Source: Arthrobacter sp. V1I7 (GTDB lineage: Bacteria; Actinomycetota; Actinomycetes; Actinomycetales; Micrococcaceae). Taken from it: a DNA stretch of 64,000 nt. The translations under genes and the position numbers were made by a program. The stretch spans positions 3,162,001 through 3,226,000 of the forward strand of contig NZ_JAUSYS010000001.1 in NCBI RefSeq assembly GCF_030817015.1. The letters run 5' to 3'. Below are positions 44,465 to 52,651 of this stretch, piece after piece (the stretch's first letter is position 1; each line of letters begins with the position of its first letter). The notes beneath the pieces were generated by a model, which was not told the DNA's origin, searched no databases, and saw nothing but the letters and a program-made list of their open reading frames with translations.

Positions 44465-44512
44465 GGAGTATTGGTTTCCCGGAGTACTGGTTTCCGGCGC
44501 TACTGGTTTCGG
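44465..44512. repeat. Three tandem copies of a 16-bp unit
   Basis: ggagtattggtttccc, ggagtactggtttccg and gcgctactggtttcgg follow one another directly, sharing the core TAcTGGTTTC. A weaker fourth copy may precede them. Confidence 0.75.
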
Positions 44513-44531
44513 GCGTCATCGGTCCGGGCAA

Positions 44532-47237
44532 TCAGTCGCCGGCCATGCCGGGGAGCTGGTCGCGGCCCTTGATGTTCAGCTTGGCGTAACTCCGATACAA
44601 GTGGCCTTCAACCGTGCGGATGGATACATGGAGTTCAGCGGCGATCCTCCGGTCGCTGAGCCCACGGACGGCCAGGGCCACGATGTCCCGTTCCCGCCGT
44701 GTCAGCAGTCCCAGTGCGTCTTCGGCGCCCTCCGGCTCCTGGCCCGGCGCGTTGTCGGCCCGGTCGAGGCACCGCTTGCGTTGGGACATGGCCATACGTT
44801 CCCGGAGGGCGTCTCCGGCGGCCCGGAACGCGTTTGCGGCGGCGTCATAGGCAAGAGCAGCGAAGCTCCAAAGTTCGGCGTCTTCACAACTCTTGGCCGC
44901 CGCCAGGTGGTCCGCCGCGAGATCCGTACTGATCGCGGCGGCGTAGTCGCAGATGGCAGCCGGTCGGGGGCCCTCCAACAGGGGCTTCAGCTCGAGCAGC
45001 CGGGGGGCAGCGTTCGGGTCTCCCAAGGCAAGACAGAATGCAAGCGCGTCGAACTCCAGCCCCGCAGTGTTCTGTCCGTCATCCGGCCGGCCGAGCAGCC
45101 GAAGCTCGGCGATGGCCTGGGGATGGTTTCCAAGACGGGCCTTGCCGTACACCACCGCCATCGCGGCGAGCCCCCGCAGGTAACGTGAGCCAGCCGGCGG
45201 TACCGCCTCATAGTCCGCAAGGAACGATTCGGCTTTCTCCCGGGCACCGACTTCCGCGGCGGCGGCAAATGCCATCGCAGCCGTCAGGCCGAACAGCTGC
45301 TGGGGATCCGCCAGCCGCAACGACTCCAGGGCAGCGCTTAGTGCGTTTAAGGCCTGGGCGGCCTTCCCCTGGTACAGCAGGATGACGCCGCGCGCCGCGT
45401 GTACACCTCCGCCGAAGGAGATCAGGCTGGGCCCGCTTCCCGCGGCAAAGCGGGCCAGTAATGTCTCCGCCGCCCGCCAATTGCCGGCATGGATCACTGC
45501 TGCAGAAGACCGGACAACCAGGAAGTCCGTGAGGAAGTGGAGTTCATCGTGCCCGGCGCCGGCAGCGGTCAGGGCCTCGGCGGCGACGGCAAACGCACTG
45601 ACTGATTTACCCTCGACGAGGAGCCGGTCGGACTCCAGCGAGAGCCTGAACGCCTGGTCCAGGTGGTTGGCTGGCGGCCCTGGAGGCGCTGCCCCGGGAT
45701 CGGGGCGCCGGTCCCCACTGCCTTCTCCGGCCATGGCCAGCACCATGCTCCGGATGGTCGCATACCGGTCTTTCGTGGCGGCGAGGATACGCCGGGCCTC
45801 GGCCGGCTTCTCCCGCGCCAGCCGCTCGCCGGCGGTGAGGAGCACCTCCGCCCGCTGCATAATGTCCTCCGGCGTGTGGCCCTGCGCGGACAGCACGGCG
45901 GCCCACAGCAGGGTTCCGGTCAAAAGGCTTGCAACACTGTGCCCCTTGCCGAAGTCCGCCTCCAGGATGTCCCGCGCCACGGCGTAGTCGGAGGCGTTGT
46001 AATGGGTCCGCGCCACAACCGAACGCGCCGCTAGCTGTAGCTCGGGGTCCTTGACCAGGGATGCAGCCTTGCGGGCCAGATCGTCCTGGTACAGCCGGCT
46101 CGCCAGCATCGCGGCCCGGAGCAGCTGCCGGTCCGCCAGCTCCGCGCCGCATTCCATGGACCAGCTGACCTGCCGCAGCAGCCCTTCGGCGGAGGCGGGC
46201 TCTTTGTCCATAAGCCGCAGCAGGCTCTGCCGGAGCTGGAGACTGCGTGCGGGGGAAATCAGGTTGCGCAGCGTGTCACCGTACACGCTATGCCGCAGCC
46301 GCAGTTCGGGAACGGAGGCCGTCGTGACCCGAATCAGCTCGTGGTCGATCAAGGCCCGCACGGCCTGTACGCCGACCACGGCCTCAATCAGTTCCTTGGA
46401 CACCGGCTCGGCGAGCGCCACCAGGTTCAGGGCCTGGCGTTCCTCCGGCGAGCGCCGAAGCAGCTGCCGGCGGACGACGTCCGTGAGCCGGTCCCCATGA
46501 CTGTTCAGGGGCCGGGTCAGCAGCCAGACTCCGTTGCGCTGGAGCAGCGTACCGTCGTGCTTCGCGTCGTCGATCAGGGAATTGAGCAACAAGGGGTTGC
46601 CTTCGGAAGCTTGCCAGAGAAGTTCGGCGACGTTCGGGAGGACCTGGGTGCCCAGCGTCAGTTCCAGCATTTCGGTTGTCTGCTGCTGCGTCAGGGGACG
46701 CAGATCGTGCCGCTCGGCGATGCCCTCAAACCACAGCTGCAGCAGCGGTTCGGGCAGCCCCGGCCGTGCGGCGGCCCCGATCAGCAGCTTCGCCCAGCCC
46801 GCGGCGGCCAGCTCCACCAGGATTCCCGCCGTCGCTTCGTCGAGGTCGTGCGCGTCGTCCACGATCAGCAGCAGGGGCTTCCCGGTGGCGCGCCGCTCCT
46901 CCTCCAGTCGGCTCCACAAGGTCCTGAGGACTGCCAGCTGCGAAGTCGCTTCCTGCACCGGAAGGCCAACGATGAAGGGCCCGAGCACGCCGTACGGGAC
47001 ATGCGTCAGCGAGGGGCTGCCGTGGATACGGATCGGTGTCACCTCCGGCTCGAGTTCGGCGACAACCGCCTCCATGAGGGTGGATTTCCCGATCCCGCTG
47101 TCCCCGAGCAGCATGACCGAGACGTGCGTGCCGCCCCGGAGTGCCGCCACCGCTGCCCCCAGGTCTTCCGTCCGCCCCGTCAGGGCCGCGGCTGTCCCTG
47201 CTCCGGGGACAGTGGCACGCGGCCTAGATGAGTCCAA
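44532..47237 (-). CDS. LAL-type ATPase/LuxR transcriptional regulator (cluster member 3)
   Basis: About 901 residues. Walker A MLLGDSGIGKSTLMEAVV, Walker B LLLIVDDAHDLDEATAG, helical middle, and LuxR HTH LTRRERDIVALAVRGLSDRR, HVSIRTVEGHLYRSYAKLNI. No ATG is near the start; the TTG at 47237 has GGAG 8 nt upstream, while GTG 47246 and TTG 47264 are alternatives. All lie inside the end of member 4, so the two genes overlap and are probably co-translated. Confidence 0.82.
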   Translation of the reverse strand: MDSSRPRATVPGAGTAAALTGRTEDLGAAVAALRGGTHVSVMLLGDSGIGKSTLMEAVVAELEPEVTPIRIHGSPSLTHVPYGVLGPFIVGLPVQEATSQLAVLRTLWSRLEEERRATGKPLLLIVDDAHDLDEATAGILVELAAAGWAKLLIGAAARPGLPEPLLQLWFEGIAERHDLRPLTQQQTTEMLELTLGTQVLPNVAELLWQASEGNPLLLNSLIDDAKHDGTLLQRNGVWLLTRPLNSHGDRLTDVVRRQLLRRSPEERQALNLVALAEPVSKELIEAVVGVQAVRALIDHELIRVTTASVPELRLRHSVYGDTLRNLISPARSLQLRQSLLRLMDKEPASAEGLLRQVSWSMECGAELADRQLLRAAMLASRLYQDDLARKAASLVKDPELQLAARSVVARTHYNASDYAVARDILEADFGKGHSVASLLTGTLLWAAVLSAQGHTPEDIMQRAEVLLTAGERLAREKPAEARRILAATKDRYATIRSMVLAMAGEGSGDRRPDPGAAPPGPPANHLDQAFRLSLESDRLLVEGKSVSAFAVAAEALTAAGAGHDELHFLTDFLVVRSSAAVIHAGNWRAAETLLARFAAGSGPSLISFGGGVHAARGVILLYQGKAAQALNALSAALESLRLADPQQLFGLTAAMAFAAAAEVGAREKAESFLADYEAVPPAGSRYLRGLAAMAVVYGKARLGNHPQAIAELRLLGRPDDGQNTAGLEFDALAFCLALGDPNAAPRLLELKPLLEGPRPAAICDYAAAISTDLAADHLAAAKSCEDAELWSFAALAYDAAANAFRAAGDALRERMAMSQRKRCLDRADNAPGQEPEGAEDALGLLTRRERDIVALAVRGLSDRRIAAELHVSIRTVEGHLYRSYAKLNIKGRDQLPGMAGD

Positions 47238-49962
47238 GCAGATCACTCCGCGAGGACACCCCAAGCTTCGTGAACACCTGGTAGAGGTGGCCCTCCACCG
47301 TCCTCACGGAAATGCCGATGTCCAGGGCGATGTCTTTGTTGGAGACACCGTTACCGGCCAGGGTGGCTATCTGGCGCTCCCGTTCCGTCAACAGCGGCCC
47401 CCTGTTCCGGGGCGTTATCGGCAACGCCGGCACAGACTCCGAGAGTTTGTCCAGCATGGTGTGCGCCGTGCTGGCGGTCCCGCTCCGCCCCTCCGCCTGG
47501 GCGAAATCGAAGGCCAGAACCGCGCATCGGGCCTGCACGGCATCGAGTTCCAGGCTGGCGGAAAGCTCGGCGGCCTGCAACATGATGGCGGCGTCTTTCG
47601 TCCGGCTCCCCACGGCGACGATCCGGGACAGCTCCGCCAACGGGCCCTGCCGCCGTGCGGCGATTTCCTCCATAAAGTGGAAGTCCTTTGCGGTGCCGTT
47701 GACGGTGGCACCGAACATGCAGATGCCGGCCAGAGTGTAGCGGCCGGCCCGGTAGTGGGCCTCGGCCGAGTGCACCAGCCGGTCCCTCGCTTCGGGATCG
47801 CCCAGCCAGCGCGAGGCCATGTCCATGCAGAACTCGGCGGAGGTGCGGATGGCAAAGCGGGCCGGGCCGTCCGCGGAACGCGCCCGGTCAAGGTAGATGC
47901 TCGCCTGGATGGAATTGCCCGTCTGCGCGTACGCGAAGGCAGTGGCGGCGTACGCCTGCCGCAGCGACTGCAGGCTTGAGCGCACCTCGAGCTGGGCTAT
48001 GGCCGCCAGCAGGGGATCCAGCGCCAGGTACCCGCGTCCGGCATAGACATACGCGAGACCGACGGCCAGATCCGTCGCGGCACTTCCGGAGTGCAGGCCG
48101 TGCCCTGCCCGTCCGCTGGCATCCTTGAGCATGCCGATGCTCTGCCGCCAGTACCCGGACAAGAGCAGCACGTTGAACGATCGCCAGGCGAAGTTCTCCC
48201 GGATCCGGGGAATGTTCGACCATTCCCCCAGCTGGCCGCCGATTTCGCGCATGAGCGTTCGGGCCTCAAGCTCCTTGCCGGTCATGCAGAGGGCTTCCAT
48301 CAGGATGATCGCGCACCTGATTTGGTGCACCGGATCGACGCCCGGACCGTCGGCTGCGGCCGCCTTGAGCCTGTCCATCATGGGTTCGAAATCACCGATG
48401 AAGGAGAGGAAGTTGAACTCGCAGAGGTCCAGGCACAATGCCGCCCGGTTGAGGTCTTCCTCGGATTCGGTCGGCGCATCGACACTCAGCTCCTGGAGCC
48501 GCAGCCGGGCCTGCCGGATCATTTCCGGAACCCTGCCGGACCGGTCCTCCAGCCAGGACATGCAGTCGGCCTTGGCAGTAATGAGTTCGGCGAACACCAC
48601 CGCCCCCAAGGCCCGGATTTGTTCCTCCGAAATATCGTCAAGGGCGGATATTGCCTGCAATGGCAGCCCCAGCTGCAGGTAGGCTGCCGACTTCTGCAGT
48701 TGCCCCTCGGCCCATTCCCGGTCTCCCGGGACCAGGCTACCCGCACAGTCGAGCGCGAACTTCGGGTCGAAAAGTTTGACCGCGGCCTGTGCCGCCGCAA
48801 GGGCATGGGCGGGGGCAAGCGGGGCCTGGCAGTCGTGGGTCCAGGCCGCATAGGCGAGCAGATCCTCGACGGTCAACTCGCCGAGCTCATCCGGCTGATG
48901 GCCCGGGACCTTGTCCCGCAACTCCAGACGGCGCTCCACGCTGAGCCAGTTGCGGACGATGTCGCCGAGATAACGGTCTCCGAGGGTGACGAAGTGGCGG
49001 TCGGTACGGTCGACGACGATCTGGCCCGCCTCCTCCATGTCCGCGATGACCCCGGGCTCGTACATCCTCGCAAGCCGGGACAGCGCCATGGTCCGGGCGC
49101 AGGACAAGACTTCGATCACTTCCTTGGCCACCGGTGTTTCGCGGGCATAGCGGGCCCGGACAATGTCCTCCAGCCCAGTGCGACCGTCGAGAACAACTTC
49201 GTCCAGCAGCGTCCAGACCGAGCCGGACAGGACAAGGTTTCCACGCTCGATCTGCTCCGAAACCACGGCCTGCAGCAAGGTCGGGCTGCCGCCGACGAGC
49301 TGGTGCATCTGGCTGGCGAGGGCGCTCGATACGCGGTGACCCAGCGCCGCCTGCAGGACGTCCAGGGTTTCCAGCTCCGTGAGGTTGGCGAGCCGGACTT
49401 CCGCCAGCTGCCCCGAAGTGATGAGCCAGTAGAAGTCAGGGGGCAGGTCGGTGGTGCGTTGCGCCGTCGCTATCAGCCGGGCCGTCCCGGTCTGCAGCAG
49501 GTTGAGCAGGACACCGGTACTCAGTTCGTCCAGGGCACCGGCGTTGTCCAGCAGAATGACGCACGGCCGTCCCGCCGCGTCGTCGCGGATCAGGGAAGTG
49601 ATTCCGTGCAGGATGGCAGTCGGGGATCCGAGGGAGCTCTGCGGCAGGCGCGCCAGCGTGAACGCGAGGCAGCCGTACGGCGTGGCCGAACCTGGTCCCG
49701 AACTGCGCAGCTGCAGGGTGTAGACGTCCGGACCAAACCCGGCCAGTGCGGTGCGCCCTACCAGCGACTTGCCGACGCCCCGGTCACCGGTGATGACGAC
49801 ACCCGTCCGGCCGTCGGCCAGCAGTGCTTTCCGGACACGCTCCGCGTCGGCGGTGCGCGCCAGACCAGACCACCTGTGCCCGTTGACCGCACCGGCAGCG
49901 TGCTCTTCGGCGGGTGCCAATGTAGTGGAAACATTTCCCCAGCCCAGTGATTCCCTCGACAT
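47224..49962 (-). CDS. LAL-type ATPase/LuxR transcriptional regulator (cluster member 4)
   Basis: 912 residues; first gene of the cluster. Walker A VITGDRGVGKSLVGRTAL, Walker B CVILLDNAGALDELS (one acidic residue changed to Asn), helical middle, and LuxR HTH LTERERQIATLAGNGVSNKD, GISVRTVEGHLYQVFTKLGV. AAGGA precedes the ATG. Upstream lies a GCGGACA-n9-TGTCCGC inverted repeat, a plausible operator. Target genes are unknown. Confidence 0.86.
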   Translation of the reverse strand: MSRESLGWGNVSTTLAPAEEHAAGAVNGHRWSGLARTADAERVRKALLADGRTGVVITGDRGVGKSLVGRTALAGFGPDVYTLQLRSSGPGSATPYGCLAFTLARLPQSSLGSPTAILHGITSLIRDDAAGRPCVILLDNAGALDELSTGVLLNLLQTGTARLIATAQRTTDLPPDFYWLITSGQLAEVRLANLTELETLDVLQAALGHRVSSALASQMHQLVGGSPTLLQAVVSEQIERGNLVLSGSVWTLLDEVVLDGRTGLEDIVRARYARETPVAKEVIEVLSCARTMALSRLARMYEPGVIADMEEAGQIVVDRTDRHFVTLGDRYLGDIVRNWLSVERRLELRDKVPGHQPDELGELTVEDLLAYAAWTHDCQAPLAPAHALAAAQAAVKLFDPKFALDCAGSLVPGDREWAEGQLQKSAAYLQLGLPLQAISALDDISEEQIRALGAVVFAELITAKADCMSWLEDRSGRVPEMIRQARLRLQELSVDAPTESEEDLNRAALCLDLCEFNFLSFIGDFEPMMDRLKAAAADGPGVDPVHQIRCAIILMEALCMTGKELEARTLMREIGGQLGEWSNIPRIRENFAWRSFNVLLLSGYWRQSIGMLKDASGRAGHGLHSGSAATDLAVGLAYVYAGRGYLALDPLLAAIAQLEVRSSLQSLRQAYAATAFAYAQTGNSIQASIYLDRARSADGPARFAIRTSAEFCMDMASRWLGDPEARDRLVHSAEAHYRAGRYTLAGICMFGATVNGTAKDFHFMEEIAARRQGPLAELSRIVAVGSRTKDAAIMLQAAELSASLELDAVQARCAVLAFDFAQAEGRSGTASTAHTMLDKLSESVPALPITPRNRGPLLTERERQIATLAGNGVSNKDIALDIGISVRTVEGHLYQVFTKLGVSSRSDLLGLI

Positions 49963-49983
49963 CTAGTTTCCTTCGTACCTCTT

Positions 49984-50006
49984 GCGGACATCCCCAGATT
50001 GTCCGC
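49984..50006. promoter_or_regulatory. Inverted repeat in the leader of the LuxR cluster
   Basis: gcggaca (49984-49990) and tgtccgc (50000-50006) separated by 9 nt, 22-44 bp upstream of the member-4 start. Suitable for a dimeric LuxR-type HTH, so autoregulation is possible. Confidence 0.45.
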
Positions 50007-50105
50007 TTAGAAGTAGCGTATCTCTATCCCCCGACATGAGAGTAGAGCGATCATAGCGGGAAATGCGGATCGTTGAAAAGGAAAGTCCAGCGGCGCGGGT
50101 CCTGC

Positions 50106-50693
50106 CTACGGGGCCTTGGCCGGATGGAACTGCTGTTGGGCGGCGAGCAGGCCGTCCCGGATGAGGAGTTCCACGGCGTCGGCCGCGGAATCTAGCAGGA
50201 ACGGCAGTTCCTTTTTTTCGGTGGAGGAAAAGTCCCGGAGCACGTAGTCGGCGGTGTCCATCCGTCCGGGTGGCCGTCCGACGCCCACCCGGACCCGCAA
50301 AAAGTCCTTGGTGGCGAGGGCCTTGGAGATATCGCGCAGCCCGTTGTGGCCGCCCTCGCCGCCGCCGATCTTGATTTTGACAGTGTTGAAGGGGATGTCG
50401 ATTTCGTCGTGCACGGCGATGACGTGGCCGGGATCGATGTCGAAGAACTTCGCCAGTGCCGAAACCGGGCCACCGGAGACATTCATGTAGCTCAGCGGCT
50501 TGGCCAGCACCACACGGGGCCCACCGATGCCGAGCCGCCCTTCGAGGACCTGCGCACGGGACCTGGAGGACTTAAAGCCGCCGCCGACGCGCGCGGCGAG
50601 TTCATCGAGGACCATCTGCCCGACGTTGTGCCGGTTGTGGGCATACTCGGCTCCCGGGTTGCCAAGGCCTACGATCAGCCAGGTGTCAGTCAT
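50106..50693 (-). CDS. pth: Peptidyl-tRNA hydrolase
   Basis: 195 residues. VGLGNPGAEYAHNRHNVGQM contains the catalytic His, PLSYMNVSGGPV and VIAVHDEIDIPF contain the substrate-binding Asn and catalytic Asp, and GGGEGGHNGLRDI follows. It recycles tRNA from peptidyl-tRNA released by ribosomes. AGAAGGA precedes the ATG. It is downstream of rplY, the standard pair. Confidence 0.96.
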   Translation of the reverse strand: MTDTWLIVGLGNPGAEYAHNRHNVGQMVLDELAARVGGGFKSSRSRAQVLEGRLGIGGPRVVLAKPLSYMNVSGGPVSALAKFFDIDPGHVIAVHDEIDIPFNTVKIKIGGGEGGHNGLRDISKALATKDFLRVRVGVGRPPGRMDTADYVLRDFSSTEKKELPFLLDSAADAVELLIRDGLLAAQQQFHPAKAP

Positions 50694-50780
50694 CGATCAG
50701 TCCTTCTGGGTGGGCAGTCCGGTTCCGGGGAAGCGGGACAGGACGCGGGCGGGAGCGGCTCCGGCGGCGGAGACGACGGC

Positions 50781-50805
50781 GGCCGGGCCCCAGAGGGACC
50801 CGGCC
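50781..50805 (-). terminator. Hairpin downstream of rplY
   Basis: ggccggg (50781-50787) pairs with cccggcc (50799-50805), with additional C-G pairing in the loop, about 20 bp after the rplY stop. No U tract, so it may be a partial terminator before pth. Confidence 0.45.
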
Positions 50806-50824
50806 ACCGGAGAAGTCGCCGGAA

Positions 50825-51400
50825 TTACTCGGCTGCAGCCCCGGATGCCTCTTCGGCGGGCTCTTCAGTGGCCTCGGAGATGTGCACGACGAGGGACTCG
50901 GGGTCGGCCAGCAGGATGGCGCCCTGCGGCAGGACCAGGTCGGAAGCGTGGATGTGCTCGCCGGCGGTGCGGCCCTCGATGCTGACCTCGACGGCGGTCG
51001 GCAGGTGGGTTGCCTCGGCCTCAAGGGAAACGACGGTCATTTCCTGGTTGTAGGCGTTGCCCGGGGCAAGTTCGCCGGTCAGGTGCACGGGAACGTCCAC
51101 GGTGACCTTCTCGCCGGTGCGGACGGTCAGGAGGTCCAGGTGCTCGATGATCTGCTTGATCGGGTTGCGCTGGATGTCCTTGACCAGGGCGAGGTGCTGC
51201 TCGCCGTTGATGTCCAGGGTCAGGAGGGCGTTGGCAACGCGGACGGCCAGCGTGGTCGCCTTGGCCGGCAGGGTGATGTGGATCGGCTCTGCGCCGTGGC
51301 CGTAGATGACGGCCGGGATCAGGCCGTCCATGCGGGCGCGGCGGGCGAAGCCCTTGCCGAATTCGGTGCGTACTTCTGCTGCGAGCTTCTGCTCAGCCAT
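50825..51400 (-). CDS. rplY: 50S ribosomal protein L25 (general stress protein Ctc form)
   Basis: 191 residues, the long form with an N-terminal 5S rRNA-binding domain (FGKGFARRARMDGLIPAVIYG, VKDIQRNPIKQIIEHLDL) and a C-terminal TL5/CTC domain ending in an acidic Ala/Glu-rich tail. TAGGAG precedes the ATG. Confidence 0.95.
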   Translation of the reverse strand: MAEQKLAAEVRTEFGKGFARRARMDGLIPAVIYGHGAEPIHITLPAKATTLAVRVANALLTLDINGEQHLALVKDIQRNPIKQIIEHLDLLTVRTGEKVTVDVPVHLTGELAPGNAYNQEMTVVSLEAEATHLPTAVEVSIEGRTAGEHIHASDLVLPQGAILLADPESLVVHISEATEEPAEEASGAAAE

Positions 51401-51619
51401 GGGTATCTCCTAGGTGGACTAGCGGTGTTCAGCAAGGGCGGAGGTCTGTTTGCGACCTTCAACGCCGGGTGGCCGCGAGGCCGCCCTTCCGAAGGGAGAT
51501 TCAGACCCAGTCGATAACGGAGACCAGCAGTCCGGTTTCCGATCAATTTCCATTAACTACGGAAAAATACGGAATACCGGCGCTCTCCCTCGCCAAGGTT
51601 TCGGTATAAGGCTACCAGC

Positions 51620-51650
51620 GCCGGGCCCTGTTTCGAAAACCGGGCCCGGC
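51620..51650 (-). terminator. Terminator of prs
   Basis: gccgggccc (51620-51628) pairs perfectly with gggcccggc (51642-51650), with an inner GTTT/AAAC extension, starting 14 bp after the prs stop on the minus strand. Confidence 0.7.
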
Positions 51651-51664
51651 ATCGGGCGATGGCG

Positions 51665-52646
51665 TTAGGCGTTGCCGTCAAAGAGGCTGGTCACGGAGCC
51701 GTCGTCGAACACTTCGCGGATGGCGCGGGCGATCAGCGGTGCGATGGACAGCACGGTGAGCTGCGGGAACCGCTTGTCCGCGCCGATCGGCAGGGTGTCC
51801 GTGACCACGACTTCGCGGGCACCGGACTCCGCCAGGCGCCGGGCAGCCGGATCCGAGAAGACGGCGTGGGTCGCGGCGATGATGACGTCCTTGGCCCCGG
51901 CGTTCTTGAGCACCTGGACGGCACCGGAAATCGTTCCGCCGGTGTCGATCATGTCGTCGATCAGGACGCACGTGCGGCCCTCGATCTGCCCGACGACGGT
52001 CTTGGAGACGGCCTGGTTGGGCATGGTGAGGTCGCGGCTCTTGTGCACGAAGGCCAGCGGGGCCCCGCCGAGACGCTCCGCCCACTGCTCGGCGACGCGG
52101 ACGCGGCCGGTGTCCGGGGACACGACCGTGATGTTCTCGGTGGCGACGCGGGTCCGGATGTAGTCGGCGAGCAGCGGGATGGCCATCAGGTGGTCCACCG
52201 GCCCGTCGAAAAAGCCCTGGATCTGTGAGGTGTGCAGGTCCACGCTCATGATGCGGTCGGCGCCGGCCGTCTTGTACAGATCCGCGACGAGGCGGGCGGA
52301 GATCGGCTCGCGGCCGCGGCCCTTCTTGTCCTGGCGGGCATAGGGGTAGAACGGCGAGACCACGGTGATGCGCTTGGCGGAGGCACGCTTCAGGGAATCA
52401 ATCATGATCAGCTGTTCCATGAGCCAGTTGTTCAGCGGGGCCGGGTGCGCCTGGATGACGAAGGCATCGGTGCCGCGGACGCTTTTCGCCGGCCCGGACA
52501 TAGATCTCGCCGTTGGCAAAGTCGTAGGCGTCCAGGGGCAGCAGTTCGGTTCCCAGCTCCTTAGCGATCTCCTTCGCCAGCTCGGGGTGTGCACGCCCCG
52601 CGGCAAGCACCAGCTTCTTCTCGCCGCGTGCCGTAATTTCGCTCAT
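51665..52646 (-). pseudogene. prs: Ribose-phosphate pyrophosphokinase with a single-base frameshift
   Basis: The start at 52646 (AGAGGG upstream) encodes KKLVLAAGRAHPELAKEIAK and the NGEIYVRAGE motif; the rest is one frame over, from SVRGTDAFVIQAHPAPLNNW through DLHTSQIQGFFDGPVDHL and the PRPP loop VLIDDMIDTGGT. One surplus base in the run TTTT at 52483-52486 (AAAA on the coding strand) restores GESVRGTD when removed. Prs makes PRPP and is essential, so a sequencing or assembly error is the likeliest explanation. Confidence 0.9.
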
Positions 52647-52651
52647 GATTG

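Larger units (their letters stand above)
44167..44531. other. Gap inside the LuxR cluster
   Basis: About 365 bp without a gene; the only sizable gap in the cluster. It holds the member-2 promoter region with an inverted repeat (44191-44209) and three tandem copies of a 16-bp unit (44465-44512). Confidence 0.55.

Noticed and set aside
48091..49950. 619-codon plus-strand frame antisense to LuxR member 4
   Set aside because: Same antisense pattern, without motifs or a start signal.
52398..52646. Short separate ORF for the prs N-terminus, or programmed frameshifting
   Set aside because: The two frames join into one canonical Prs if a single base of a TTTT run is removed; no slippery heptamer or stimulatory structure is apparent.
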